This document shows positions 19,024 through 27,552 of a stretch of DNA of 64,000 bases, in pieces. The notes under the pieces are model-generated. The model ran no database searches, had not been told where the DNA came from, and worked only from the letters and a program-made list of their open reading frames with translations. Location: NCBI RefSeq assembly GCF_030553075.1, contig NZ_CP130701.1:1054001-1118000 (forward strand), in the 5' to 3' direction. This stretch comes from Halomonas sp. I5-271120. Its GTDB lineage: Bacteria; Pseudomonadota; Gammaproteobacteria; Pseudomonadales; Halomonadaceae. Position 1 is the stretch's first letter; each line of letters opens with the position of its first letter. The position numbers and the translations under genes were made by a program.

Positions 19024-19770
19024 ATGCCCGCCAATGCGCTCGGTCACCGAGCCCGCCTCACCGAAACCCGCTGCCAGACTTGCAGCCTCAGTTCGCTGTG
19101 CCTGCCCCTCGCGCTGGAAGTGGAGGACATGGACCGCTTCGATGCCATCATTCGTCGTCGCGCGCCTCTCAAGAAGGGCGAGACGCTGGTGCGTCAGGAG
19201 GCGCCCTTCTCCAGCGTCTTCGCGGTACGCTCGGGCAGCCTCAAGCAGCTCATCAGCGCCGGCAGCGGCGATGAACAACTGAGTAACTTCTATCTGCCGA
19301 GCGAACTGGTCGGCCTGGACGGCATCGACGAGGAACGCTATCCGGGCACGGTAGTGGCGCTGGAGACCACCACCGTCTGCGAGATTCCCTTCGACCGGCT
19401 CGACGGGCTGTCGGAGCACCTGCCGGAACTGCGTGCCCAGCTCTATCGCAGCCTGAGCAAGGAGCTGCGCGACGACCGGCGCATGCTGCGCCTGCTGTCA
19501 CGCATGACCGCCGACGAGCGGCTGGCAAGCTTTCTGGTCAATCTGTCGTCGCGCTTTCGCCGCCGCGGTTACTCGGCCTACAGCTTCCGGCTATCGATGT
19601 CCCGCGCGGACATCGGTAACTATCTGGGGCTCGCCGTGGAAACCGTCAGCCGCATCCTGGGACGCTTTCAGCAACAGCAGCTGCTGGCCGTATCGGGACG
19701 CGAGGTCAACATCCTCGATCTCAAGAACCTGGCCGAGCTGGCCAACGATGGCTGCCCTTACGACGGTTAG
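19024..19770 (+). CDS. fnr: FNR/Anr family oxygen-sensing transcription regulator
   Basis: This 248-residue Crp/Fnr-family protein has the four cysteines expected for an oxygen-sensitive [4Fe-4S] cluster (C17, C20, C26, C119), a cyclic-nucleotide-type beta roll, and a C-terminal helix-turn-helix with recognition residues in VETVSRILGRFQ. The ATG at 19024 follows AAGGAG; a longer in-frame reading lacks support. It is the likely activator of ccoN and hemN through the boxes noted. In Pseudomonas the orthologue is called Anr. Confidence 0.95.
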   Translation: MPANALGHRARLTETRCQTCSLSSLCLPLALEVEDMDRFDAIIRRRAPLKKGETLVRQEAPFSSVFAVRSGSLKQLISAGSGDEQLSNFYLPSELVGLDGIDEERYPGTVVALETTTVCEIPFDRLDGLSEHLPELRAQLYRSLSKELRDDRRMLRLLSRMTADERLASFLVNLSSRFRRRGYSAYSFRLSMSRADIGNYLGLAVETVSRILGRFQQQQLLAVSGREVNILDLKNLAELANDGCPYDG

Positions 19771-19796
19771 CCACCCAGAGCGCTCATACAACGCAA

Positions 19797-19829
19797 AACG
19801 CCAAGCCCTGAGGCTTGGCGTTTTTTTAT
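19797..19829. terminator. Strong terminator between fnr and ttcA
   Basis: An 11-bp perfect stem AACGCCAAGCC/GGCTTGGCGTT with a 4-nt loop is followed by a T run on the plus strand. The left side gives TTTTG on the minus strand, so it may also serve ttcA. Confidence 0.92.
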
Positions 19830-19838
19830 GGGGCTGAT

Positions 19839-19903
19839 CTGGACGACGCGCCTGGACAAAGCGCCTGGCCGATACGTCTGGTCAATGCGTCTCGGAGCGG
19901 AGC
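19839..19903. repeat. 13-bp degenerate tandem array between fnr and ttcA
   Basis: Four units of exactly 13 bp (CTGGACGACGCGC, CTGGACAAAGCGC, CTGGCCGATACGT, CTGGTCAATGCGT) plus a decayed fifth fill the space between the terminator and the ttcA stop. Confidence 0.65.
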
Positions 19904-19908
19904 GTCGG

Positions 19909-20832
19909 CTAGGCCTCGCCGCCAAGGTCCAGCGCATCGATACGATTCTCGCGGCGGCGTGCCTGCTCGGCTTCAAGGCCCTTGAAGTCGAAGAGTTCGC
20001 GATCCGCCAGCTGTGACGGCGCCACATTGGTTACCGCCTTGAACATGCTTTCCAGGCGCCCGGGATGTTTGGTTTCCCATTCGGCCAGCATCTCCTTGAC
20101 CACCTGACGCTGCAGATTGGGCTGCGAACCGCACAGGTTGCAGGGAATGATCGGAAACGCCATGCGCTGGGAAAACTCCTCGATATCCGCCTCGCGACAG
20201 TAGGCCAGCGGGCGAATCACGATGTTCTTGCCGTCGTCGGAAAGCAGTTTGGGCGGCATCGACTTGAGGCTGCCGCCGAAGAACATGTTCAGGAACAGCG
20301 TCTCGAGGATGTCTTCGCGATGATGGCCAAGCGCTACCTTAGTGGCCCCGATCTCTTCGGCGAAACCGTAAAGCGAGCCGCGCCGCAGGCGTGAGCAAAG
20401 CGCGCAGGTGGTCTTGCCTTCCGGGGTCTTTTCTTTGACCACCGAATAGGTGTCACGCTCGAGAATGTGGTAATCGACGTCGAGCTTGTCCAGGTATTCC
20501 GGCAGCACGTGTTCGGGGAAACCCGGCTGCTTCTGGTCCAGATTGACCGCCACCAGCGAGAAATTCACCGGCGCATTGCGCTGAAGGTTCCTGAGGATCT
20601 CCAGCATGGTGTAGGAGTCCTTGCCGCCGGACAGGCAGACCATGACCTTGTCGCCCTCTTCGATCATGCCGTAATCGATGATGGCGTTGCCGACCTGACG
20701 CCGCAGGCGTTTCTGCAGCTTGTTGAAGGCGCGCTTGTCATTGGCGGCAGCGTCCGCCGCCGCAGCGTCGGCTGCATCGTTAGCAGAGGTATCGGAGACG
20801 CTCGGGGGGTAAGTCACGGCAGTATCGGTCAT
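19909..20832 (-). CDS. ttcA: tRNA 2-thiocytidine biosynthesis protein TtcA
   Basis: This 307-residue PP-loop ATPase thiolates cytidine 32 of certain tRNAs. It has the PP-loop SGGKDS near residue 69 and the CxxC pairs CALC and CNLC that hold an iron-sulfur cluster. The N-terminal 35 residues are an Ala/Asp-rich low-complexity extension. It starts with ATG at 20832. Confidence 0.95.
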   Translation of the reverse strand: MTDTAVTYPPSVSDTSANDAADAAAADAAANDKRAFNKLQKRLRRQVGNAIIDYGMIEEGDKVMVCLSGGKDSYTMLEILRNLQRNAPVNFSLVAVNLDQKQPGFPEHVLPEYLDKLDVDYHILERDTYSVVKEKTPEGKTTCALCSRLRRGSLYGFAEEIGATKVALGHHREDILETLFLNMFFGGSLKSMPPKLLSDDGKNIVIRPLAYCREADIEEFSQRMAFPIIPCNLCGSQPNLQRQVVKEMLAEWETKHPGRLESMFKAVTNVAPSQLADRELFDFKGLEAEQARRRENRIDALDLGGEA

Positions 20833-21183
20833 GATCGCAGCAAAAGGGGACAGAAATGAGGCGCCATCTTACCACCGGCACCCGGGGCTAGCGACCGGGC
20901 ATGCCATTAAGGCTGCGTTAATTCCTTTAGCGTAATGTCATTTGCGGTAGGGTCCTGCCACGACATAGAGTCCTTCATCGAAAGGTCCTGCCACGCGGAG
21001 CCCTGCCATGCAGAGCCCTGCCCCGGCAGAGACCTGTTTCGACAGAGTGTTCTGCTACGAGGTCATGAGCCCGACGCTCAACATGGAGCGTGTAACTGCC
21101 AAGACGGCGGCGACGCGTCCGGTGCTGGCCATTTCGACGCCTCCCCGGCGTGGAATATTTCCATCTACTGGAGTATTGCCCCG
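20833..21183. other. Divergent intergenic region between ttcA and the glycosyltransferase
   Basis: This 351-bp region has no supported gene, although an open frame runs through it into the glycosyltransferase. It holds the ttcA promoter and a 15-bp repeat array at 20951-21056. Confidence 0.6.
20951..21056. repeat. 15-bp degenerate tandem array upstream of the glycosyltransferase
   Basis: About seven units related to GAGCCCTGCCATGCA, with clear 15-bp spacing from 20983 onward. The best copies start at 20951, 20983, 20998 and 21013. Confidence 0.65.
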
Positions 21184-22452
21184 ATGTCGCTTGCGCAACG
21201 CATTCGCACCAATACCATCCTGAAGACCCTCGCTCAGAGCGCCGAGAAACGCCTGAAACGCCGACTGACCAGTCTGCTGTGGCGGCTGCTGCGAGCTCCC
21301 GAGGCCACCGCGATCGATGAACTGGGCGACGTCCGGCGGATTCTGCTGATCCGGCCCAACTATCGTATCGGCAACGCGCTGATCAGCACGCCGGCAATCG
21401 ACGCTTTCCGGTCACGCTTTCCCGACGCCCGCCTCGACCTGCTGGCCACCGACAAGACTCGGGGGCTGTTCGACCATCTGCCGGTGGATCATTGCCACAC
21501 CATGACGCGGCGCGCCATCCTGCGTCCCTGGCTGCTGGTAACACTGCTTGCCCGCCTGCGCAGGGAGCGCTACGACCTGGCCGTGCAGCTGGTGCCGGGC
21601 TCACTGACCGGGGCCATCTGCACCCGACTGATTGGCGCCCAGACCACTATGGGGCGCGCCAAACCCGAACAGCGCTGGTTCGACATCGAAGTGGAAGGCG
21701 CCACACCGCATGCCTATGATGCACCGCGCCCCTTCGCGCATGCCCTGGGGGTGGCCTGTCGCAACCGCCCGCGCCTGCACCTTAGCCACGACGAACAGGC
21801 CCGCGCCGAGGCGACCCTGGCGCACTGCCTGCCCGCCGTCGAACCAGCATCTGTCAAGCCTGACACCGCTGGCGTGACGCCTACGTGCGAGCCCTTCGTC
21901 GCCGTCTTTATCGGCGGTCATTTGGACAAACGCCTTCCCTGGGCGCAATGGTTCGACATCCTGAACGCCCTGGAAGCGGCCAATCAACGCCACCTGGTGT
22001 GCCTGGGCCCGGAGGAGGCAGATCTCGCACCGACCATCTCGCATCACCTGGAGGGCAGCCGCTTCGGGGCCCTGTGCCCACCGCAACCCCTGCGAGACTT
22101 CGCCGCTCTGGTGGCTCGATCCGGCGTGCTGATCAGCCCCGACTCGGGGCCCCTGCACCTGGCCGCCGCCCTGGAGGTGCCCACCATCGCCCTGATGCAG
22201 GTAAAGAAATCGCAGAAGTTCGTGCCCCGAGAGCCCCATGATCAGGCCCTGTGGCGGCCCACCGCCGAAGAGGTCGTTCAGGCCGTGACGCGGCTTGATT
22301 TGTTCAGGCGCACGTACATCAAGGCCGTGGTGACGGCATCGCCGAGTGCCGTATGGCGCCCCATGACCGGCACGCCGAGGGACTCAGCCATGGCCTCGAA
22401 GCGCAGGCTGGGCTCTATGTCCGGGCTTACGCGACGCACTGCCCGGGCATAG
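21184..22452 (+). CDS. Glycosyltransferase family 9 (heptosyltransferase-like)
   Basis: This 422-residue cytoplasmic enzyme has the GT-9 layout: an N-terminal ILLIRPNYRIGNALISTPAI motif and a C-terminal SPDSGPLHLAAALEVPTIAL motif for the nucleotide sugar. Lipopolysaccharide core synthesis is the likely role, but the sugar is unknown. The ATG at 21184 is chosen over a frame opening 83 codons upstream, because family homology begins after it. The final 58 codons overlap the opposite-strand exonuclease gene, extending beyond where GT-9 proteins normally end. Confidence 0.82.
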   Translation: MSLAQRIRTNTILKTLAQSAEKRLKRRLTSLLWRLLRAPEATAIDELGDVRRILLIRPNYRIGNALISTPAIDAFRSRFPDARLDLLATDKTRGLFDHLPVDHCHTMTRRAILRPWLLVTLLARLRRERYDLAVQLVPGSLTGAICTRLIGAQTTMGRAKPEQRWFDIEVEGATPHAYDAPRPFAHALGVACRNRPRLHLSHDEQARAEATLAHCLPAVEPASVKPDTAGVTPTCEPFVAVFIGGHLDKRLPWAQWFDILNALEAANQRHLVCLGPEEADLAPTISHHLEGSRFGALCPPQPLRDFAALVARSGVLISPDSGPLHLAAALEVPTIALMQVKKSQKFVPREPHDQALWRPTAEEVVQAVTRLDLFRRTYIKAVVTASPSAVWRPMTGTPRDSAMASKRRLGSMSGLTRRTARA

Positions 22453-22895
22453 CGCTGGGCGATATCGACGGTGGCATTGGGCAAGTCGAAGCCGAAACGA
22501 GGACGCAGCTGGCGATTGAGCATGGCAATATCGAAGGCCACGCACCAGCCCACCAGCGGCCGGTTACCGACGAAATCCAGAAACTGCGCGAGGGCATCCT
22601 CGACGCTCGCGCCGCCTTCCAGGTCGATGCCGCGCAGGCCGTGGATGCAGATCGAGTCACCGGTCAGGCGGGCCGGACGCGACAATCTCAGATCCAGCGA
22701 CTCGCTGGTCAGCACCCGGTCGCCGCGGACCTTGACCGCGGCGATCGAGACCAGCTCGTCGCGACGCGTATCGAGGCCGGTGGTCTCGCAGTCGATGGCC
22801 ACCATCTCGTCGCCGGTATAGGGATTGAACAGCCAACCGTAATCGCCACCGGCCTGGCGACGACGATCGGTCACACGGCGCCACGCTTTTAACAT
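22278..22895 (-). CDS. DEDDh 3'-5' exonuclease (DnaQ-like)
   Basis: This 205-residue protein has an intact DEDDh exonuclease set: AIDCETTGLD, VGWCVAFDIAMLN, and the H/D pair in GRHTALGDA. Such stand-alone proteins resemble the polymerase III epsilon fold, but many act elsewhere. The ATG at 22895 has AGGAGG directly upstream. It lies 14 bp after the DUF294 nucleotidyltransferase gene, so they form a tight two-gene operon. Its 3' end is antisense to the glycosyltransferase end over 175 bp. Confidence 0.88.
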   Translation of the reverse strand: MLKAWRRVTDRRRQAGGDYGWLFNPYTGDEMVAIDCETTGLDTRRDELVSIAAVKVRGDRVLTSESLDLRLSRPARLTGDSICIHGLRGIDLEGGASVEDALAQFLDFVGNRPLVGWCVAFDIAMLNRQLRPRFGFDLPNATVDIAQRYARAVRRVSPDIEPSLRFEAMAESLGVPVMGRHTALGDAVTTALMYVRLNKSSRVTA

Positions 22896-22909
22896 CCTGC
22901 CTCCTGCCG

Positions 22910-24727
22910 TCAATATTCCAGATGAAAACGCTGGGTCAGACGCTGTTTGAAGTCCTTGACGATATGCAGCGCCTCACGCAGCAGGTCACGTTCCAGTGAC
23001 GACAGCTGCTGCACTACGACCCGATTGGCGTCGCGCTCGGCATTGACGCCGTCCAGGTGCTCGAGCTGCTGCTTGAGGCGCAGCTCGGTGAACAGCGACA
23101 GCGCCTCACCCAGATCCTCGGCGAAGCGCGCATCCAGGCGGCCATCGGCCACCAGGGCATCCAGCCGCTCCAGCGTCGACGTGGCGCGAATGCCCCGCTC
23201 CAACGCCAGAGTGCGCACCCCATGCACGATGGGGAAGATGCCCCCCTTCTTGATATCGATGCCGTGCTGGGGTTTCTTCAGGGTGCCGAACAGGCTCAGC
23301 GGCGTGGAGAACTGCAGCGCCGCTCGGGCGAAGTACGTCAGCAACAGCTCGTTGCCCCCGCAGGCCTCGAACAGCCCATCACGCACTTCGTCGAGCAGGG
23401 CCGTATTGCCGGCCACCGCATGGGCGTCGAGGATGATCGCCAGCTTCATCAGGCTTTCGCCGTCGCGACGCTCGACCCACCGGCTGATGCGCTCCCGCCA
23501 GTCCTTGACCCGCCCGACCCAGGCCGGGTTGGAGACCATGATATTGCCCAGACAGCGCGGATAGCCGAGCGCCACCAGGGTCTCGGTGAAGTTCTCCATC
23601 TCGACGCTACAGTCGGGCCAGTCGGCGTCGTCGGCAAGGATCAAGCCGTTGTCCTGATCCGTCTTGAGAATCTGCTCGCCACGTCCTTCGCTGCCCATCA
23701 CCATCAGGCAGCTTTGATGCTGGCGCGCCTCATCGATCTTAAACACCCAGGCCTTGTGCATGATGCGACCGTTCAGCGCCGCCAGCAGGTCCATGGCGAA
23801 ACGCAGCTTGACGCCCTGTACCATCAACGCCTTCACAAGCTCTGGAGTGCGTGCGCTGGCCGCCGCAAGCTCCTCGAGGCTGTCCGCCTGCTCGACCTGC
23901 AGGCTGACCACATAGCTGCGGCTCGAGAAGTAGCTCAGCACGTCGGTGAGCTCCACCACCCCCACCGCCTGAGAGCCCTCGATCACCACCACCCTCGCCA
24001 CCTCGTGGCGCGTCATATTGACCAGCGCCTCGAACAGATACTGATCGGGACGAGCACTGACCAGCGAGAAGTGAGCGATTTCGACCACCAGGCTTTGCTG
24101 ATCGCCGCCGTCGATCACCAGAGCATTGAGCAGGTCGGTCTTGGTGACCATCCCCAGACGCGGCCCCTGGCGAACCAGCAGGCTGTCGGCACGGCTGTCG
24201 TTGAGGGTGCGCACCGCCGTGGCGATGCTGGTGTCTTCCTCGACCAGTAGCGGCGGTCGCATGCATTCGGCGATACGCGCCAGCATGAAGCCGGCCATGC
24301 TCACGCCACCCTCGGCACGTCGTTCGGTCATCAACCGCGTCTTGTCGGAGAGGCGCTGGCGGAAGAACTCGGCGAAAGCAGGGTAGCGCTCGCACAGTCG
24401 TTCGAAGAGCGTGCGCGGCAACAGGTAGCAAAGGCATTCCTGTTCGGCCTTGAAGCGGTAGCGGCTCTTACCGTTGAGAATGCTGATTGCGCCGAACAGA
24501 TCCCCCGCCGTGTAGTGGCCGATGCGAGCCGTAGCACTGGGTTCGGAGGTATCCAGCTCGGCGACCTCACCCTTGTGAATCAGGTAGACGTATTCGCCGG
24601 GCTGGCCCGCGTCGAGCAGTACCTCGTCGCTTTCGTAATAAGCCAGATCCACGCCACGCCGCACCAGCTCACGCCCGTCATCATCGAGCAGCGAGAAAGG
24701 CGGTTGGGAGAGATCGACATCGACCAT
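22910..24727 (-). CDS. cNMP-binding/CBS/DUF294 nucleotidyltransferase
   Basis: This 605-residue protein has, in order, a cyclic-nucleotide-type beta barrel (about 10-120), two CBS domains (about 155-285), a GlnD-like nucleotidyltransferase domain with the intact motif GSEGRGEQ followed by TDQDNG (about residue 345), and a DUF294 C-terminal helical domain. The function is not established; family architecture suggests a nucleotide-sensing nucleotidyltransferase. The ATG at 24727 has GAGG eight bases upstream. It is operonic with the exonuclease and divergent from the symporter genes. Confidence 0.88.
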   Translation of the reverse strand: MVDVDLSQPPFSLLDDDGRELVRRGVDLAYYESDEVLLDAGQPGEYVYLIHKGEVAELDTSEPSATARIGHYTAGDLFGAISILNGKSRYRFKAEQECLCYLLPRTLFERLCERYPAFAEFFRQRLSDKTRLMTERRAEGGVSMAGFMLARIAECMRPPLLVEEDTSIATAVRTLNDSRADSLLVRQGPRLGMVTKTDLLNALVIDGGDQQSLVVEIAHFSLVSARPDQYLFEALVNMTRHEVARVVVIEGSQAVGVVELTDVLSYFSSRSYVVSLQVEQADSLEELAAASARTPELVKALMVQGVKLRFAMDLLAALNGRIMHKAWVFKIDEARQHQSCLMVMGSEGRGEQILKTDQDNGLILADDADWPDCSVEMENFTETLVALGYPRCLGNIMVSNPAWVGRVKDWRERISRWVERRDGESLMKLAIILDAHAVAGNTALLDEVRDGLFEACGGNELLLTYFARAALQFSTPLSLFGTLKKPQHGIDIKKGGIFPIVHGVRTLALERGIRATSTLERLDALVADGRLDARFAEDLGEALSLFTELRLKQQLEHLDGVNAERDANRVVVQQLSSLERDLLREALHIVKDFKQRLTQRFHLEY

Positions 24728-25094
24728 GGCGATGACCTCGTTGTGCGGCGGCCATGTCACCGCGGATAACGACTCAGCTCACCGGCCGCATGGCGCGACC
24801 TTCGTCTTATCTGTATCGAGAGCGAGTGCAAGCGCCTTTTCACGTCACGACAGTGATGGCTGATCTGACGGCGCCCGCCAAACATCATTTCACTGTCAGG
24901 CAGCATAGCAACAGCTTCTCACGGACCGACACCTAGACCATCGTTCAACCTTTTTCCTTTTGGATGATGTCGATCAAAACCGGGCTATACCATCGTCCTA
25001 ACCGAACGACTAAAGACAGGTTAATAAAAACCACAATAAACATTAAAACATTGAATTAAAAGGAATTTAGAAAAACCTTTCACAACGCCTGCGC

Positions 25095-25150
25095 GCCCTG
25101 ATACCAAAGTCTGGGATTGTTTTTCCAGGGTTATTGACCAGTATCAGGGC
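25095..25150. promoter_or_regulatory. Perfect 10-bp inverted repeat in the symporter leader
   Basis: GCCCTGATAC and GTATCAGGGC flank 36 bp that contain a smaller CTGG/CCAG pair and a run of five T. It could be paired operator half-sites or an RNA structure. Confidence 0.45.
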
Positions 25151-25237
25151 TGATGAATGCAGTGACATCAGCGCGCATTCCACCAAAGACAAAGAAACAA
25201 TAAACCAACGTCTTATCGAGGCACCGAGAGAAGGCCG

Positions 25238-25351
25238 ATGATGAGGACAATTCTGATGACATCTCGCCCTAACCTCGCAATTTCATCCACGACTGGAAAC
25301 GCGACTCGGGGTGATGCTCGAAGAATGATCGACCTGATACATCGCGCTTAA
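25238..25351 (+). CDS. Possible 37-codon leader reading frame
   Basis: An ATG frame with GAGAAGG just upstream encodes MMRTILMTSRPNLAISSTTG and then a basic tail ending DLIHRA. It ends 39 bp before the symporter small-subunit gene. No family was recognised and it may be chance. Confidence 0.2.
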   Translation: MMRTILMTSRPNLAISSTTGNATRGDARRMIDLIHRA

Positions 25352-25390
25352 TGTCGGTACAACAACTCAACCCTGGAACATCCGGAGAGC

Positions 25391-25657
25391 ATGACTATGG
25401 CAGATGAAAAATCCAATGCTGCTGCTTACTGGTCGGCCAACGTGCGTCTAATCACCGGCTGCCTGATCGTCTGGGCGCTGGTGTCCTATGGCTTCGCCAT
25501 TCTGCTGCGTCCGCTGCTGGCGGGCATTCCCGTGGGCGGGACTGACCTGGGCTTCTGGTTCGCTCAGCAAGGATCGATCCTCACCTTCATCGGCATCATC
25601 TTCTTCTACGCATGGAAGATGAACCGCCTCGACAAAAAGTTCGGTCTCGGGGAGTAA
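25391..25657 (+). CDS. Sodium symporter small subunit (DUF4212)
   Basis: This 88-residue protein has two membrane helices (about 20-42 and 55-78) and the DUF4212 pattern YWSANVRLI. These proteins are encoded directly before VC_2705-type sodium:solute symporters and are taken as their small subunit. GGAG precedes the first ATG closely; a second ATG two codons on has better spacing. The large-subunit gene begins 5 bp after its stop codon. Confidence 0.88.
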   Translation: MTMADEKSNAAAYWSANVRLITGCLIVWALVSYGFAILLRPLLAGIPVGGTDLGFWFAQQGSILTFIGIIFFYAWKMNRLDKKFGLGE

Positions 25658-25661
25658 TCGC

Positions 25662-27458
25662 ATGAGTCAATTTGCCATTAACCTGCTATTCGTGGGCGCT
25701 TCCTTCGCCCTGTATATCGGGATCGCGATCTGGGCCCGAGCGGGTTCCACCAAGGACTTCTACGTCGCTGGCGGCGGGGTACATCCGGTCACCAACGGCA
25801 TGGCCACGGCCGCCGACTGGATGTCGGCGGCATCATTCATTTCCATGGCCGGCCTGCTGGCTTCTGGCGGCTACGCCAACTCCACCTTCCTGATGGGCTG
25901 GACCGGCGGCTACGTCATCCTGGCGATGCTGCTGGCCCCCTACCTGCGCAAGTTCGGCAAGTTTACCGTGCCGGACTTCATCGGTGACCGCTTCTACAGC
26001 AACACCGCGCGCCTGGTAGCGGTGATCTGCCTGATCGTGGCCTCGATCACCTACGTCATCGGTCAGATGACTGGTGCCGGCGTTGCCTTCTCGCGCTTCC
26101 TCGAAGTCAGCAACACCTGGGGCATCTGGATCGCCGCCTTCATCGTGTTCCTGTATGCGGTCTTCGGCGGCATGAAGGGCATTACCTACACCCAGGTGGC
26201 CCAGTACGTGGTGCTAATCATCGCCTACACCATCCCGGCGGTGTTCATTGCGCTGGAACTGACCGGCAATCCCATTCCCGGGCTCGGCATGTTCAGCACT
26301 CACACCGCATCCGGTGTGCCGCTGCTCGAGAAACTGGATGATGTGATCAATGCACTGGGCTTCCGCGACTACACGGCAGACGTCGACAACAAGCTGAACA
26401 TGGTGCTGTTCACCATGTCGCTCATGGTCGGTACCGCGGGCCTGCCCCACGTCATCATCCGCTTCTTCACCGTGCCCAAGGTCGCCGATGCGCGCTGGTC
26501 CGCCGGCTGGGCACTGGTGTTCATCGCCCTGCTCTACCTGACCGCCCCGGCCGTGGGCTCCATGGCACGCCTGAACCTGATGACCACCGTCTATCCGGAC
26601 ATGGCCGGCCAGGTCGAGAGCTACGAGGACGCCGCCAACAACCCGATCCTCTATGCCGACCGTCCCGAGTGGATCAAGACCTGGGAAGAGACCAATCTGA
26701 TCACCTTCGACGACAAAAACGGCGACGGTCGCATCCAGGTCTACAACGACAGCAACGCCGACTTCGCCGAGACTGCCGCACAGCGTGGCTGGAACGGTAG
26801 CGAGCTCAACGTCAATAACGACATCCTGGTACTGGCTAACCCGGAGATCGCCAACCTGCCCGGCTGGGTCATCGGCTTGATCGCTGCAGGTGGTATCGCG
26901 GCAGCCCTGTCCACGGCCGCCGGCCTGCTGCTGGCCATCTCGTCGGCGGTCAGCCATGACCTGATCAAGACCATGATCAACCCGCAGATCACCGAGAAGG
27001 GCGAGATGCTGGCGGCACGCATCTCGATGGCCGGTGCCATCCTGCTGGCGACCTTCCTGGGCTTGAACCCCCCGGGCTTCGCGGCGCAGACGGTGGCCCT
27101 GGCCTTCGGCATCGCCGGTGCCTCGCTATTCCCGGTGCTGATGATGGGCATCTTCTCCAAGCGGATGAACAACCATGGCGCCGTGGCCGGCATGCTCTCG
27201 GGCCTGGTCGCCACCCTGCTGTACATCTTCACCTACCTGGGATGGTTCTTCATTCCGGGCACCAACACTCTGCCTAATACCCCGGATAACTGGATCCTGG
27301 GCATCTCGCCGCTGTCCTTCGGTGCGGTAGGCGCGATGATCAACTTCGCCGTGGCCTTCAGCGTCTCCCGCGCCACCAAGGCGCCGCCGCAGGAAATCCA
27401 GGACCTGGTGGAAAGCGTCCGCTATCCGAAGGGTGCTGGCATGGCGGTGGATCACTAA
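25662..27458 (+). CDS. Sodium:solute symporter, VC_2705 subfamily
   Basis: This 598-residue SSS-family transporter has about 13 helices and the conserved start STKDFYVAGGGV with ADWMSAASFISM. Members are related to the acetate permease ActP, so acetate or another short carboxylate is a likely substrate, which fits the neighbouring acsA and regulator genes. An extra hydrophilic loop (about 315-385) contains an EF-hand-like segment DKNGDGRIQVYN at 351-362. A GGGGAG ribosome binding site lies before the ATG. Confidence 0.9.
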   Translation: MSQFAINLLFVGASFALYIGIAIWARAGSTKDFYVAGGGVHPVTNGMATAADWMSAASFISMAGLLASGGYANSTFLMGWTGGYVILAMLLAPYLRKFGKFTVPDFIGDRFYSNTARLVAVICLIVASITYVIGQMTGAGVAFSRFLEVSNTWGIWIAAFIVFLYAVFGGMKGITYTQVAQYVVLIIAYTIPAVFIALELTGNPIPGLGMFSTHTASGVPLLEKLDDVINALGFRDYTADVDNKLNMVLFTMSLMVGTAGLPHVIIRFFTVPKVADARWSAGWALVFIALLYLTAPAVGSMARLNLMTTVYPDMAGQVESYEDAANNPILYADRPEWIKTWEETNLITFDDKNGDGRIQVYNDSNADFAETAAQRGWNGSELNVNNDILVLANPEIANLPGWVIGLIAAGGIAAALSTAAGLLLAISSAVSHDLIKTMINPQITEKGEMLAARISMAGAILLATFLGLNPPGFAAQTVALAFGIAGASLFPVLMMGIFSKRMNNHGAVAGMLSGLVATLLYIFTYLGWFFIPGTNTLPNTPDNWILGISPLSFGAVGAMINFAVAFSVSRATKAPPQEIQDLVESVRYPKGAGMAVDH

Positions 27459-27504
27459 GTCATAATGCACGCCTGACAGCGCCACCCGGCGCCACGGCAT
27501 CACC

Positions 27505-27537
27505 CAATCGGGCTTCCAGCAGGAAGCCCGATTGCTT
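27505..27537 (+). terminator. Hairpin after the symporter gene
   Basis: A 13-bp perfect stem CAATCGGGCTTCC/GGAAGCCCGATTG with a 4-nt loop is followed only by CTTTG. The next gene's ribosome binding site starts 4 bp later, so it may act as a terminator or attenuator. Confidence 0.65.
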
Positions 27538-27552
27538 TGAGGAAACCCGAAT

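Larger units (their letters stand above)
24728..25390. other. Long regulatory region between the DUF294 gene and the symporter genes
   Basis: This 663-bp stretch holds no strong gene. It contains an 8-bp inverted repeat (24849-24856 with 24890-24897), an FNR-like ATGATGTCGATCAA at 24964-24977, an AT-rich block (25018-25085), a perfect 10-bp inverted repeat (25095-25104 with 25141-25150), and a possible 37-codon leader frame (25238-25351). Confidence 0.6.

Noticed and set aside
20935..21183. N-terminal extension of the glycosyltransferase frame by 83 codons
   Set aside because: The extension is Cys/His-rich and encoded by the 15-bp repeat array; family sequence begins after the ATG at 21184.
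24964..24977. FNR-like box ATGATGTCGATCAA upstream of the symporter
   Set aside because: Good half-sites, but no promoter lies at the right distance (nearest TATACC is too close) and it is over 400 bp from the gene; not called as a functional site.
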